NCBI GenBank assembly: GCA_046155895.1
Contig: JBJXFB010000079.1
Location: 1-28,677, forward strand
From: DASYPQ01 sp046155895
GTDB taxonomy: Bacteria; Planctomycetota; UBA1135; GCA-002686595
Direction: 5' to 3'
Length of the DNA stretch: 28,677 bases
Below are positions 7,188-15,496 of the stretch, in pieces. The notes beneath the pieces are model-generated. The model was not told the DNA's origin. It made no database searches and saw only the letters and a list, made by a program, of their open reading frames with translations. The position numbers were made by a program, and so were the translations under genes. Each line of letters starts with the position of its first letter. Within the stretch, counting starts at the first letter, position 1.

Positions 7188-7544
7188 ATGCCTTCCATCA
7201 ACGATCGAGAGACGGTCCTCCTGCGGCTGATGTCGGCCGCGGCCCTGCGTGCCCGGGTCCTGTCGGAGAACATCGCGAACCAGAACGTCCCCGGCTACCG
7301 CCGGCGGGTCGTGAGCTTCGAGGACGAGATGCGCCGCCAGATGGCTTCCGGAAGGAGCATCGAGAACCTCCGGCCGAAGATCGAGATCGACGGCTCCAGC
7401 CCGGCGACTCCCGACGGCAACAACGTCAACCTCGAACTCGAGACGAGCGGCCTGCGCGAGAACTGGATCGCGTACGAGATCTACGCCGCGATGCTCCAGT
7501 CGGGCAACAACCTCATGCAAGTGGCCATCACGGAAAGTCGGTGA
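7188..7544 (+). CDS. flgB: Flagellar rod protein FlgB
   Basis: Proximal rod subunit assembled on the MS-ring/FliE platform after type III export. The chosen ATG at 7188 has GAAAGAG 6 nt upstream; an in-frame ATG at 7182 directly abuts that Shine-Dalgarno and is less likely. The protein has 118 aa, close to the usual 110-135. Rod-protein N-terminal signature: AALRARVLSENIANQNVPGY, followed by RRRVVSFEDEM. The C-terminal helix ends in a typical rod pattern (YEIYAAMLQSGNNLMQVAI). It follows fleR with an 11-bp gap and precedes flgC by 3 bp. Confidence 0.95.
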   Translation: MPSINDRETVLLRLMSAAALRARVLSENIANQNVPGYRRRVVSFEDEMRRQMASGRSIENLRPKIEIDGSSPATPDGNNVNLELETSGLRENWIAYEIYAAMLQSGNNLMQVAITESR

Positions 7545-7547
7545 TTC

Positions 7548-7982
7548 ATGGATGCCCTCTCCAGCCTGTTCGGCGGACTCCGCACGGCCTCCTCCGGGAT
7601 GTCCGCGGAACGCGCGCACATCGACGTCATCGCCAAGAACCTCGCCCACGCGCAGGTCACGAGGATGCCCGACGGCAGCGGCCCCTACCGCCGCCAGATC
7701 ATCCGCTTCGCCACGGTCATGCGCCGCATCGCGGGTGAGAAGCCGCAGCCGGAGGGCGTGAAGGTCCAGGGCGTGGAAACCGACATGTCGACGCCGCTCG
7801 AGCACGTGTACTCGCCCGGTCACCCGGACGCGGACGCCTCGGGCATGGTCGCGTACCCGAACGTGAACCCCACGGCCGAGATGGCGGAGCTGATCACGGC
7901 CGTGCGCGCCTACGAGTCCAACGCCAACGCCGCCGACGGCTTCGTCAAGATGGCCGAGCGCGCCCTGCGCATGGCCCAGTGA
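7548..7982 (+). CDS. flgC: Flagellar rod protein FlgC
   Basis: Proximal rod subunit, 144 aa, normal for the family. The N-terminal motif is SSGMSAERAHIDVIAKNLAH, followed by the FlgC-typical GPYRRQIIRF. The region around residues 90-110 has the family's HPDADASGMVAYPNVN, and the C-terminal helix EMAELITAVRAYESNANA fits the rod/hook D0 helix. The common NIANANTTR is replaced by NLAHAQVTR. The start is 3 bp after the flgB stop, with GGAAAG about 12 nt upstream. Confidence 0.96.
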   Translation: MDALSSLFGGLRTASSGMSAERAHIDVIAKNLAHAQVTRMPDGSGPYRRQIIRFATVMRRIAGEKPQPEGVKVQGVETDMSTPLEHVYSPGHPDADASGMVAYPNVNPTAEMAELITAVRAYESNANAADGFVKMAERALRMAQ

Positions 7983-8001
7983 GCCTCGAGGAGAACGCGA
8001 C

Positions 8002-8352
8002 ATGACCCAACCCATCGGTGACCCGGCCTCGTCGGCCCGCTCCGCGATCGAATCGGCGCTGCGGCGTCACGCCGACAGCGTGGCTCGCGCGCGCTCCGCC
8101 GCGGACCCGGCCCCCGCGGAGGGGCCGCGCTCCGGGGGCTTCGCCTCCCTGCTCGAGGGCGGGATCGAGAAGTTCGACTCCACGGTGCGCGGGAACGACC
8201 ACCTCGTCGACGACTTCGTCACCGGCAAGGTCGAGGACTTCCACGAGATCGCTCTGCGCCTGAAGCAGTCGGAGCTCTCCTTCCGCTTCACGATGGAAGT
8301 TCGCAACAAGCTCGTCGATGCCTACCGCGAAGTCATGCGCATGAGCGTGTAG
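8002..8352 (+). CDS. fliE: Hook-basal body protein FliE
   Basis: MS-ring/rod adaptor, 116 aa. The first 45 residues are a variable Ala/Arg-rich region. The conserved part runs from GGFASLLEGGIEKF through VEDFHEIALRLKQSELSFRF to the signature RNKLVDAYREVMRMSV at the C-terminus. A GAGGAG site lies 8 nt before the ATG. The gene sits between flgC and fliF as in many bacteria. Confidence 0.95.
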   Translation: MTQPIGDPASSARSAIESALRRHADSVARARSAADPAPAEGPRSGGFASLLEGGIEKFDSTVRGNDHLVDDFVTGKVEDFHEIALRLKQSELSFRFTMEVRNKLVDAYREVMRMSV

Positions 8353-8362
8353 ACGGAGAACC

Positions 8363-9913
8363 ATGAACTCATTCTTCAAGCTCGTCCAATCCCGGCTCGC
8401 CGCCCTCTCGACCGGCACGCGCGTCGTCCTGGCGGTCTGCATCCCCGTCGCGGTCCTCGCATGCGTTTTCGTCGCTCGGTGGGCGTCGCAACCCTCCTTC
8501 GAGCTCCTCTACTCCGGCCTCGAGGGCCGCGAGCTGGGCCCGGTGCAGTCGGCTCTCGCCAGCGCCGACGTGCGCTACCGCGTGAGCCAGCCGCCCGGCC
8601 CCTTCGTCGTGCACGTCGACGCGAACCAGTACTACGTCGCCCAGAACGCGGTGGCGATCGCCGGCGCGCTCGACCGCGCCCCCGAAGGCATCTCGGCCGG
8701 CATCGGCGGCGCCTCGGACCTCTTCCAGTCGTCCGAGGAACGCGCGCAGTCGGCGCTGAAGCGGGAATGGCAGGAGCTCGAGAAGCAGATCGAGGAGCTC
8801 GATTTCGTCGAACGCGCCCGCGTGAGCACGTCGATCCCCGAGCGGACGGCGCTGCGCAAGCCCGGGCCCATCACGGTGGCCGTCGCGTTGACGCTGCGCG
8901 GGAGGGTGGACCTCACGCGAGCCCAGGCCAACACGGTCGCGCGCCTGGCGCGCTTCCGGTTCAACGTCCCGTCGAAGAACGTCCTCGTGACCGACCAGGG
9001 CGGGCGGGCGCTCATGGAAGACGGCTCGGAGAACGACGACGCGGCCGTCGCGCAGGAGATGTTCGACCACGCCCGCAGCTACGACGCCGACCTCGAGCGC
9101 AAGGCCAACGAGGCGCTGCAACGCGTCTTCGGAGCGGCGATCGCGCACGTCGTGGTCCATTCCTCGTGGACCCAGGAGGAGCTCGAGAGCGTCAAGGAGA
9201 GCCTCGACCCCAAGAGCAAGGTCGTCGTCTCGGAGACGTCGAGCAAGTCGACCACGACCGGTCCGTCCTCCCCCGTCGTCGGCGCCGACGCGTTGGCGGA
9301 CACGGGTACGGACGTCTCCACGAGCGGCGAGTCCTCCAGCGGCTCGTCGGTCACGAACGAATCGTCGAAGACGACGCTCGTCGGACGGGAGACCGAGCTG
9401 CGCAAGAGCCGCGCGCCGCACCTCGACCGCGTGTCGCTGTCGCTGTTCCTCGACGAGAGCCTGAAGGAGCGCCAGGCCGAGGTCGAGGCCGCCGTGAAGG
9501 GCGCCGTGGGATTCGACGAGAAGCGCGGCGACACCTTCGCCGCGATGGTGGCTCCCTTCGCGACCGTCGAACGCGACGCGCAGGGCCAGCCCGTTCCCCC
9601 CAAGCCCCCCGTGGTCGAGGCGCCGAGCCGCTGGCTCGAGTTCCTGCTGCAGCGTGCGGTCGAGATCGCGGCCCTCGGCGCGCTCGGCTTCCTCCTGCTC
9701 CGCGTCCTGCGCGCCCCGAAGAAGAGCCTCGACGTCGATCCTCCACGGCCCGAAGGCGTCGACGAAGAGCGCTGGACGGAGATGCTGGCCCGCTCGCGCG
9801 TCGAGGAGCTCGTGCGCACGGATCCCGAGCGGGTCGCCACGGTCCTCTCGCGCTGGATCGCCGAGGACGAGATCAAGGACAAGCGGCGCACGCCGCAGAC
9901 GGTGGGCCGATGA
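8363..9913 (+). CDS. fliF: Flagellar MS-ring protein FliF
   Basis: Inner-membrane ring that founds the basal body. 516 aa, slightly shorter than the usual 530-570. The first transmembrane helix is at about 22-41 (VVLAVCIPVAVLACVFVARW). The periplasmic ring-building motifs follow, including SFELLYSGLEGRELGPVQSA and the RVSTSIPE/ PGPITVAVALTLR segment. A Ser/Thr-rich variable loop lies at about 285-335, and the second transmembrane helix at about 429-448. The cytosolic tail of about 68 residues, expected to bind FliG, ends IKDKRRTPQTVGR. GGAGAA lies before the ATG, and the stop overlaps the fliG start (ATGA), consistent with stoichiometric synthesis of the two partners. Confidence 0.96.
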   Translation: MNSFFKLVQSRLAALSTGTRVVLAVCIPVAVLACVFVARWASQPSFELLYSGLEGRELGPVQSALASADVRYRVSQPPGPFVVHVDANQYYVAQNAVAIAGALDRAPEGISAGIGGASDLFQSSEERAQSALKREWQELEKQIEELDFVERARVSTSIPERTALRKPGPITVAVALTLRGRVDLTRAQANTVARLARFRFNVPSKNVLVTDQGGRALMEDGSENDDAAVAQEMFDHARSYDADLERKANEALQRVFGAAIAHVVVHSSWTQEELESVKESLDPKSKVVVSETSSKSTTTGPSSPVVGADALADTGTDVSTSGESSSGSSVTNESSKTTLVGRETELRKSRAPHLDRVSLSLFLDESLKERQAEVEAAVKGAVGFDEKRGDTFAAMVAPFATVERDAQGQPVPPKPPVVEAPSRWLEFLLQRAVEIAALGALGFLLLRVLRAPKKSLDVDPPRPEGVDEERWTEMLARSRVEELVRTDPERVATVLSRWIAEDEIKDKRRTPQTVGR

Positions 9914-10977
9914 GTCCCTCCCCCACCAAGGCGGGAGGCACGCAGGCGCCGCAGGCCTCCAGGTCGGTCGCCGCGCTCCTGATGTCGCTCGACGAGGCCT
10001 CGGCGGCGAGCCTCCTCAAGGCGCTCGACCCCGACGTCCTCCCTCGCGTCGCCGCGGCGATGGCGGAAGCGGAGGCCGAGGAATCGCGGCCGAAGGCTCC
10101 CGGCTCGGCCACTCCGAGTGGCCTGGATTGGCGCCGGCTCGCGCTGGCGGTCGAGGAGCCGCGCCGCCCGAGTCCGCGTGCCCGCGACGAGGAGGAGCTG
10201 CGGAGCTTCCTCGAGCGTGGCGTCGGCGCCGAGCGCTCCGCGGCCGTGCTGAACGAGATGCGCGAGCTCCGCCGCATCGAACGGCCCTTCGACGAGATCG
10301 AGGGCGTTCCCCCGGCCCTCGTGGTCAAGGCGCTCGCCGACGAATCGACCGCCGTGCGCGCGGTCGTGCTGCGCTACCTCTCCCCCAAGGCCGCGGCCGG
10401 CGTGCTCTCCGGACTCGATCCGGCGGAAGCCCTGCGCCTCGTGCAGCGCCTGGCCGTCGCCGAGAGGCCGCGACGCGAGGCGGTCGACCTCGTGGCGACG
10501 CGACTGCGGGCGGAGGTCCTGCGCCTCGGCGATCGCCCCGAGCCCACCAAGCCCGCCGAGCGCGTCCGTTCGGTCGCCGAGATCCTCAAGAGCGCGGACA
10601 AGGAAGTGGGGCGCAAGGTCCTCTCCGAACTCGAGTCGAAGGACAAGCCCGTGGCCGAGGCGATCCGCGAGATGATGTTCACCTGGGAGGACCTGGCCAC
10701 GCTGGAACGCCGGGCGATGCAGAAGGTGCTGTCGACCATCGACACCGGGAAGCTCGCGCTGGCCCTCAAGGGCGGGCCGGCCGCCGTCGAGACCAACGTC
10801 GTCGCGAACCTCTCGCAGAGGGTGCGCGACATGGTCGCCGAGGAGCGCGAGCTCCTGGGGCCGCGCCCGCGAGCCGAGGTCGACGCAGCCCGCGCCGAGC
10901 TGATGAAGAGCGTGCACGCCCTGGTCGAGTCCGGGGAGCTCTCGGTCGCCACGAACGACGAAGGGATGGTCACCTAG
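9910..10977 (+). CDS. fliG: Flagellar motor switch protein FliG, with altered EHPQ motif
   Basis: C-ring rotor protein contacting FliF, FliM and MotA; 355 aa, normal length. N-terminal domain: VAALLMSLDEASAASLLKAL at 20-39. It is followed by a low-complexity insertion at about 53-95. The middle armadillo domain is recognisable (RYLSPKAAAGVLSGLDPAEA, 155-174), but the EHPQ motif that contacts FliM reads ESTA at 145-148. The MFXF hinge is MFTW at 256-259. The torque helix region TGKLALALKGGPAAVETNVV (279-298) and LSQRVRDMVAEE (301-312) retains the family pattern of charged residues, and LGPRPRAEVDAA follows. The overall fold and position leave no doubt about identity; the motif change is discussed as a finding. 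Confidence 0.95.
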   Translation: MSPSPTKAGGTQAPQASRSVAALLMSLDEASAASLLKALDPDVLPRVAAAMAEAEAEESRPKAPGSATPSGLDWRRLALAVEEPRRPSPRARDEEELRSFLERGVGAERSAAVLNEMRELRRIERPFDEIEGVPPALVVKALADESTAVRAVVLRYLSPKAAAGVLSGLDPAEALRLVQRLAVAERPRREAVDLVATRLRAEVLRLGDRPEPTKPAERVRSVAEILKSADKEVGRKVLSELESKDKPVAEAIREMMFTWEDLATLERRAMQKVLSTIDTGKLALALKGGPAAVETNVVANLSQRVRDMVAEERELLGPRPRAEVDAARAELMKSVHALVESGELSVATNDEGMVT

Positions 10978-10980
10978 GCC

Positions 10981-11523
10981 ATGGACAGCCAGCTCGAGCT
11001 GCATCTCCCCCACGCCCCCGTCTCCGTGCGCGTCGTCGCGCCGGCCGAGCTCGAAGCCGGCCACGACGCCGAGGAGCGCGGCCACGCCCGGGGCCTGGCG
11101 GAAGGAGAGGCGCGCGCCTGGAGCCGGATGGCACAGCGCATCGACGAGGCCGTGGCGGAGCTCGTCCGCGCCCGCGAGGAGAGCGATCGCGCCGTCGCCG
11201 AGGACACCGCCAAGCTCGCGCTCGGGATCGTGCGCGAGATCGTACGGACCGAGATCGATGCCGGGCGGTACGACATCGAGCGCCTCGTGCGCGACGCGCT
11301 GCAGGTCTCGGGCGCGGGCCGGGCGGCGTGCGTCGTCCACCTCCACGCCGACGACCTCTCACGGCTGTCCGGGGTCCCGTTCCGCTCGGCCACGCGACTC
11401 GAGGCCGATCCGGAGGTCGCCCGCGGCGACGTCCACGTCTCGACTCCGCGGGGAGTCGTCGTGCGCGACCTCGACGCGGCGCTGGCCTCGGTGGCCGAGC
11501 GCTTGAAGGAGGATCGCGAGTGA
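10981..11523 (+). CDS. fliH: Flagellar export stator protein FliH
   Basis: Peripheral-stalk regulator of the FliI ATPase. 180 aa. The N-terminal segment is followed by a helical stretch with small-residue spacing (GHARGLAEGEARAWSRMAQ, about 34-52), the GxxxG-like helix of FliH. The C-terminal domain resembles the V/F-type ATPase E subunit: KLALGIVREIVRTEIDAGR and VVHLHADDLSRL. It starts 3 bp after fliG and overlaps fliI by 4 bp. Similarity in this family is low, so the call leans on position as well as pattern. Confidence 0.9.
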   Translation: MDSQLELHLPHAPVSVRVVAPAELEAGHDAEERGHARGLAEGEARAWSRMAQRIDEAVAELVRAREESDRAVAEDTAKLALGIVREIVRTEIDAGRYDIERLVRDALQVSGAGRAACVVHLHADDLSRLSGVPFRSATRLEADPEVARGDVHVSTPRGVVVRDLDAALASVAERLKEDRE

Positions 11524-12848
11524 AGCGCCTCGATCTCGAACGTGCCGGGCGCCAGGTGCGCGCGGCCTGCGCTCCGGCCTACCGCGGCCGGGTCGAGCGC
11601 GTCTCCGGGCTGCTCGTCGAGGCGCACGGCGTGCCGGCCAGCGTCGGCGAGACCTGCCGCATCCGCCGGGCGGGCGGCGACTCCGTCGACGCCGAGGTCA
11701 TCGGCTTCGACGGCGCGCGCACGCTCCTGATGCCCCATTCCGACCTGGTCGGGTTCGGACCGACCCAGGAGGTCGTCGCGCTCGGGCGCCCGTTCTCGAT
11801 CTTCGTCGGCGATGCGCTCCTCGGGCGCGCGGTCGACGGATTCGGACGCCCGATCGACGGCCGCGGGCCGCTGGGCGCGCGCCGCGAGCGTCCCGTCCGG
11901 GGGCCGGGGCCCGATCCCCTCACCCGCCGTCCGATCAAGGACCCGCTGCAGACCGGCGTGCGCGCCATCGACGGCCTGAACACGATCGGCCGCGGGCAGC
12001 GCATCGGGATCTTCGCCGGCTCCGGCGTCGGCAAGTCGACGCTGCTCGCGCAGGTCGCGCGCGGAACGGACGCCCAGGTCCTCGTGACGGCCCTGGTCGG
12101 CGAGCGCGGGCGCGAGGTCGGCGCCTACGTCCGCGACGTGCTCGAGCCGCGCGGCATGGACCGCTGCGTGCTCGTGGCCGCGACTTCCGACCGTCCGCCG
12201 ATCGAGCGCTTCCTGGCCCCCTTCACGGCGATCACGATCGCCGAGAGCTTCCGCGACCAGGGTCTCGACGTGCTCCTCGTGCTCGATTCGATCACGCGCT
12301 TCGCCGGAGCTTCCCGGGAGATCGGCCTGGCCGCGGGCGAGCCTCCGACCGTCCGCGGATTCCCTCCGAGCTTCTTCGCGACCGTGCCGCGGCTGCTCGA
12401 GCGCCTGGGCACGGCGCAGAGAGGCAGCATCACCGCGCTCTGGACGGTGCTCCTCGACGGCGACGACCCCAACGATCCCGTGTCCGACACGCTGCGCGGC
12501 CTGCTGGACGGCCACCTCTTCCTCTCGCGCGACCTGGCCGGGCGCGGCCACTGGCCGGCCGTCGACATCCTCGCCGGCCTCTCGCGTCTCATGCCCGAGC
12601 TCGTCGACGCGGGGCATCTGCGCGCGGCCACGCGCCTGCGCGGCTGGCTCGCGGCGCACCGCGACGGCCGCGACCTGGTCGAGATCGGCGCCTACAAGCC
12701 GGGCACGAACGAAGCCCTCGACGAGGCGCTGGCGCGCACGCCTGCGATCGAGGCCTTCCTGCGCCAGGGGCCGCGGGAGACCAGCACGATGGCCGAGACC
12801 CGCGAGCTCCTCGATCTCGTCACGCGCGTGACCGGAGGCCCGGCTTGA
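11520..12848 (+). CDS. fliI: Flagellum-specific ATPase FliI
   Basis: Hexameric ATPase of the flagellar type III export apparatus; separates chaperones from substrates and energises entry. The GTG at 11520 overlaps the fliH stop and gives 442 aa, the usual length. The beta-barrel N-terminal domain runs to about residue 95. Walker A AGSGVGKS is at 166-173, catalytic-glutamate motif GERGREV at 194-200 and Walker B LLVLDS at 252-257, followed by ITRFAGASREIGLAAGEPP. The DGDDPNDPVSD and DGHLFLSRDLA blocks are typical of FliI. All catalytic residues are present. The next gene, fliJ, overlaps by 4 bp. Confidence 0.97.
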   Translation: MKRLDLERAGRQVRAACAPAYRGRVERVSGLLVEAHGVPASVGETCRIRRAGGDSVDAEVIGFDGARTLLMPHSDLVGFGPTQEVVALGRPFSIFVGDALLGRAVDGFGRPIDGRGPLGARRERPVRGPGPDPLTRRPIKDPLQTGVRAIDGLNTIGRGQRIGIFAGSGVGKSTLLAQVARGTDAQVLVTALVGERGREVGAYVRDVLEPRGMDRCVLVAATSDRPPIERFLAPFTAITIAESFRDQGLDVLLVLDSITRFAGASREIGLAAGEPPTVRGFPPSFFATVPRLLERLGTAQRGSITALWTVLLDGDDPNDPVSDTLRGLLDGHLFLSRDLAGRGHWPAVDILAGLSRLMPELVDAGHLRAATRLRGWLAAHRDGRDLVEIGAYKPGTNEALDEALARTPAIEAFLRQGPRETSTMAETRELLDLVTRVTGGPA

Positions 12849-13309
12849 GCCGCTTCCGGTTCCGGCTCGAGCGTGTCCTGCACGCCAGGCGCGCGGCAGA
12901 GCAGCTGCAGCGGGCGCAGCTCGCCGCGGCCGAAGGCCGTGCGTGGCGCGCGGAAACCCTGGCGCATTCCTGCTCGGACGCCGTGAAGGCGGCTCGAGAG
13001 GACGTGCGCGCGGCGCAGTCGACGCCGACGCTCGATCCCGCATGGATCGTCGTCGCTCAAGGCGCGCACACGCGGATGACGCTCGTCGAGGAGCACCTGC
13101 ACGCGCAGGCCGACGTCTCGCGCCGGGCGGCCGCGGTCGAACGCGCGTCGTGGCGGGGGCTGCGCGCCGACGTGCGCGGCCTCGAGCGGCTGGAATCGCG
13201 GGGCCGGGAGCGGCTGCGTGAACGGCTGGCCACGGCCGAGGAGCGCGCGATCGAGGAGTTCGCCTCGCGCCGCGCGGAGGAGAGGCGCCGGAACGGAGCA
13301 CGACGATGA
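12845..13309 (+). CDS. fliJ: Flagellar export protein FliJ
   Basis: Coiled-coil stalk of the FliI ring. A TTG start at 12845 overlaps the fliI stop and gives 154 aa. The N-terminus FRFRLERVLHARRAAEQLQ is the standard FliJ opening. The entire protein is an Arg/Ala/Glu-rich antiparallel coiled coil with no other domain. Placement directly after fliI confirms it. Confidence 0.88.
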   Translation: MSRFRFRLERVLHARRAAEQLQRAQLAAAEGRAWRAETLAHSCSDAVKAAREDVRAAQSTPTLDPAWIVVAQGAHTRMTLVEEHLHAQADVSRRAAAVERASWRGLRADVRGLERLESRGRERLRERLATAEERAIEEFASRRAEERRRNGARR

Positions 13310-14049
13310 GCAAGATCGGTTCGAAGGTGACATGGATCGCGGCCGGCTCGGCCGTGTTCGCGGTGACGTTCCTGGGCGTCTCGCTCCTGCGCGGCGCCTC
13401 GATGAGCGAGGTCCCCCCCTTCCGCTGGTTCGCGGCGCCGGCACCAGCCGCCGATCCGGAGGCCAAGGCAGCTCCCGCGTCGAGTCCCGCCCAGGGTGCC
13501 CCCTCGACCTCGGTCGCGAGCGCGCCCGAGGAGCAGCCGCCCGCGCCTTCGATCGTCCCCACCATGACCGCCGGCGTGCTCGGCACCTTCGTCCTGCCCT
13601 CGCCCTACGACGCGCGCGAGCTCCACGATCTCGACCGGCGCCTGAAGGTCAGGCTCGCCGGCATCGCCGCCGAGGAAGAGCGCTTGAAGCGCCGCGAGCA
13701 GGAGCTCGCCGACTGGCAGACCCTCCTCCAGCTGCGCGCGGCCGAGCTGGCGGATCTGCGCGCTGCGCTGGGAGATCCCTCCGCGCCGGCCGGGACCGCG
13801 GCCGACGCTCCGGGCAAAGGCCTGACGGCGGCTACGGCCTCCAGCTGGCGCGCGCTCGCCCCGTTGTTCGCCGAGGGTGATCCGGGCGAGGTCTCCGAGC
13901 GCCTCGGTCAGCTCGCCCCCGAGGAGGCGGCCCAGGTGCTCGGGGGTCTGGATCCCGAGCGCTGCGCCGAGATCCTGAACGCGATGCCGAAGGAGCGCTA
14001 CAAGGCTTTCCTCGACGCTTGGCGCCGTTCCCTCGAGATCAAGCGCTGA
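13306..14049 (+). CDS. MotE/FlbB-like membrane-anchored coiled-coil protein
   Basis: 247 aa. One transmembrane anchor lies at about 9-28 (WIAAGSAVFAVTFLGVSLLR). A Pro/Ala-rich linker follows (about 45-85), then a coiled coil at about 104-150 (LKRREQELADWQTLLQLRAA). The C-terminal helical repeat at 185-247 (DPGEVSERLGQLAPEEAAQVLGGLDPERCA region) resembles the MgtE intracellular N-domain and the FliG N-terminal repeat. This layout is that of FlbB/MotE proteins, which in other bacteria sit between fliJ and later genes and act as periplasmic stator partners or chaperones. The overlap with fliJ and the nearby fliM fit. The exact molecular role here is inference. Confidence 0.8.
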   Translation: MSKIGSKVTWIAAGSAVFAVTFLGVSLLRGASMSEVPPFRWFAAPAPAADPEAKAAPASSPAQGAPSTSVASAPEEQPPAPSIVPTMTAGVLGTFVLPSPYDARELHDLDRRLKVRLAGIAAEEERLKRREQELADWQTLLQLRAAELADLRAALGDPSAPAGTAADAPGKGLTAATASSWRALAPLFAEGDPGEVSERLGQLAPEEAAQVLGGLDPERCAEILNAMPKERYKAFLDAWRRSLEIKR

Positions 14050-14088
14050 ACGCTTCCGGACGATGAGAGCCCCGGGCACCCCTCCCCC

Positions 14089-15018
14089 ATGACCCGCAAC
14101 GTATCCGAACAGGAGATCGACGCCCTGCTCGCGCGCCCGGAGGCGCCGCGAGTGGAGGTCGAGGCGCGCGATTTCCGCGAGCCGCGCTGGCTGTCGCCCG
14201 ACGATCTCGCCGCGCTCGGGATCCGGGCCAAGGCCGCCGGTTCCGCTGTCGTGGACGCGCTGCGCCCGGTCCTGCCCAGGGACGTCGAGCTCGAGCACAC
14301 CGAAGTCGCCGAGGACAGCCTGGAGTCGGCGCGTGCACGCCGCGACGAGAGCCTCGTTCTCGTGTGCGACGGCCCCGCCGGACCCTCGCTCGCGCTGATG
14401 GACCGCTCGGCGGCGCTGCAGCTCGTCGAGCTCGCGCTGGGTGGCGGCGAGCCCGATCCGTCCGATGCTCCGCGGACCTCCGCGCGCCGGCTCACTCCCT
14501 TCGAGGCTGGGCTCGTCGAGCGGCTCCTCGGCACGGCCTTCACCCGTGTCGCCCAGGCGTTCGGATCCAGCGCCAAGGACCCCCGCATCGTGTCCGACTC
14601 CGCCGAGCTCGAACGCAGGCTCCCCCGGGACGGCGACGAGCGCCGCGTCGCCGTGCGGGTCGCCCTCGGTGCAGGCACGCACAAGCTGGTGCTCCACGTC
14701 CTCCTGGCGGGGATCGCACCGGAGCCGCGCAAGCCCGCCACCGGCGGAGCGCCCCGGCCAGCGGCGCAGGCCGCTCTGCCGGCCAGGATCGCCTCGACGC
14801 GCGTCGAGGTGTCCGCGGTCCTCTGCGAGCTCGAGATCATGCTCACCGACCTGCTCGCTCTCGAGGCCGGCGACCTCATTCCCCTGCCCGTCACCCCGGG
14901 CGACCCGGTCGAAGTGCGCATCGAAGGCGAGCTCTGCGGCCGCGCCACCTTCGGCGCGTGCGCCGACCGCCTGGCCGTTCGCATGACCGAGATCCAGAAA
15001 CCCCTACCATCCCGATGA
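14089..15018 (+). CDS. fliM: Flagellar motor switch protein FliM
   Basis: C-ring protein that binds phospho-CheY and controls rotation sense. 309 aa, a little shorter than the usual 330. The CheY-binding peptide is intact at the N-terminus (VSEQEIDALLAR, 5-16), so a chemotaxis CheY is expected elsewhere. The central CheC-like domain is divergent: the FliG-contact GGXG motif reads GGGE at 118-121, followed by LTPFEAGLVERLL (135-147). The C-terminal SpoA domain (about 231-309) has LCELEIMLTDLLALEAGDLI. No clear Shine-Dalgarno precedes the ATG (CACCCCTCCCCC), unlike its neighbours. The stop overlaps the fliN start. Confidence 0.93.
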   Translation: MTRNVSEQEIDALLARPEAPRVEVEARDFREPRWLSPDDLAALGIRAKAAGSAVVDALRPVLPRDVELEHTEVAEDSLESARARRDESLVLVCDGPAGPSLALMDRSAALQLVELALGGGEPDPSDAPRTSARRLTPFEAGLVERLLGTAFTRVAQAFGSSAKDPRIVSDSAELERRLPRDGDERRVAVRVALGAGTHKLVLHVLLAGIAPEPRKPATGGAPRPAAQAALPARIASTRVEVSAVLCELEIMLTDLLALEAGDLIPLPVTPGDPVEVRIEGELCGRATFGACADRLAVRMTEIQKPLPSR

Positions 15019-15374
15019 GCCAAGACACACAAGACCCGGCGACGCCGATCGAGAGAGCCATCGACAGCGCCGTCGAATCCATCCTCGTCCAGACGAGCCG
15101 TCTCGAGGCGCTGGAGGGATCGAAGCCGGCGGGCGAGCCTCTAGGTCTCAAGGGCCTGCGCGACGTCCCGATGCCGGTGAGCATCGAGCTCGGCCGTGCC
15201 CGCCTTCCTCTCGGCGAGCTCATGGCCCTAGCGCCCGGCTCCCTCGTCCCCTTGGACCGCGCGGCTCACGAGCCCGTCGACATCTACGTCGGTGGCAAGC
15301 TGTACGCGCGCGGCGAAGTCGTCACGATCGGCACGAAGTACGGCATCCGCGTCACCGCGCTCGTCTCGGAGTGA
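15015..15374 (+). CDS. fliN: Flagellar motor switch protein FliN
   Basis: SpoA-domain C-ring component, 119 aa. The N-terminal 45 residues are a variable helical region. The SpoA core includes VPMPVSIELGRARLPLGELM, then APGSLVPLDR and EPVDIYVGGKLYARGEVVTI, all diagnostic of FliN. Its ATG overlaps the fliM stop (ATGA), typical for fliMN co-translation. Confidence 0.96.
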   Translation: MSQDTQDPATPIERAIDSAVESILVQTSRLEALEGSKPAGEPLGLKGLRDVPMPVSIELGRARLPLGELMALAPGSLVPLDRAAHEPVDIYVGGKLYARGEVVTIGTKYGIRVTALVSE

Positions 15375-15378
15375 GCTC

Positions 15379-15396
15379 GAAGGGTGAAGGCCCTTC
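15379..15396 (+). terminator. Short hairpin after fliN
   Basis: GAAGGG and CCCTTC form a 6-bp stem with a 6-nt loop, 4 nt after the fliN stop. There is no U-run. It may attenuate read-through into the stator genes; as a full terminator it is weak. Confidence 0.25.
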
Positions 15397-15433
15397 CGTG
15401 AACGCTCCTCGCGCCCGCTTCGCCGCGGTGGCG

Positions 15434-15462
15434 TAAAGACCCGCCGTACGGCTGACCGATAC
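15434..15462 (+). promoter_or_regulatory. Weak sigma-28-like promoter before motA
   Basis: TAAA (15434-15437) and ACCGATAC (15455-15462) resemble the sigma-28 boxes TAAA and GCCGATAA, but 17 nt separate them instead of about 15. A perfect 10-bp palindrome, GCCGTACGGC (15443-15452), fills the spacer and could be an operator. The site sits in the largest gap inside the plus-strand unit, 35 nt before motA, a place where class-3 promoters occur in other flagellar systems. Pattern evidence only. Confidence 0.3.
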
Positions 15463-15496
15463 TCGGTTCGTCCCTTCTCCCCGGGACAACCCCCCC

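Noticed and set aside
10974..13586. Long minus-strand open frame (870 codons) over fliH-fliI-fliJ
   Set aside because: Opposes clear, motif-bearing fli genes; high GC makes stop-free antisense frames common.
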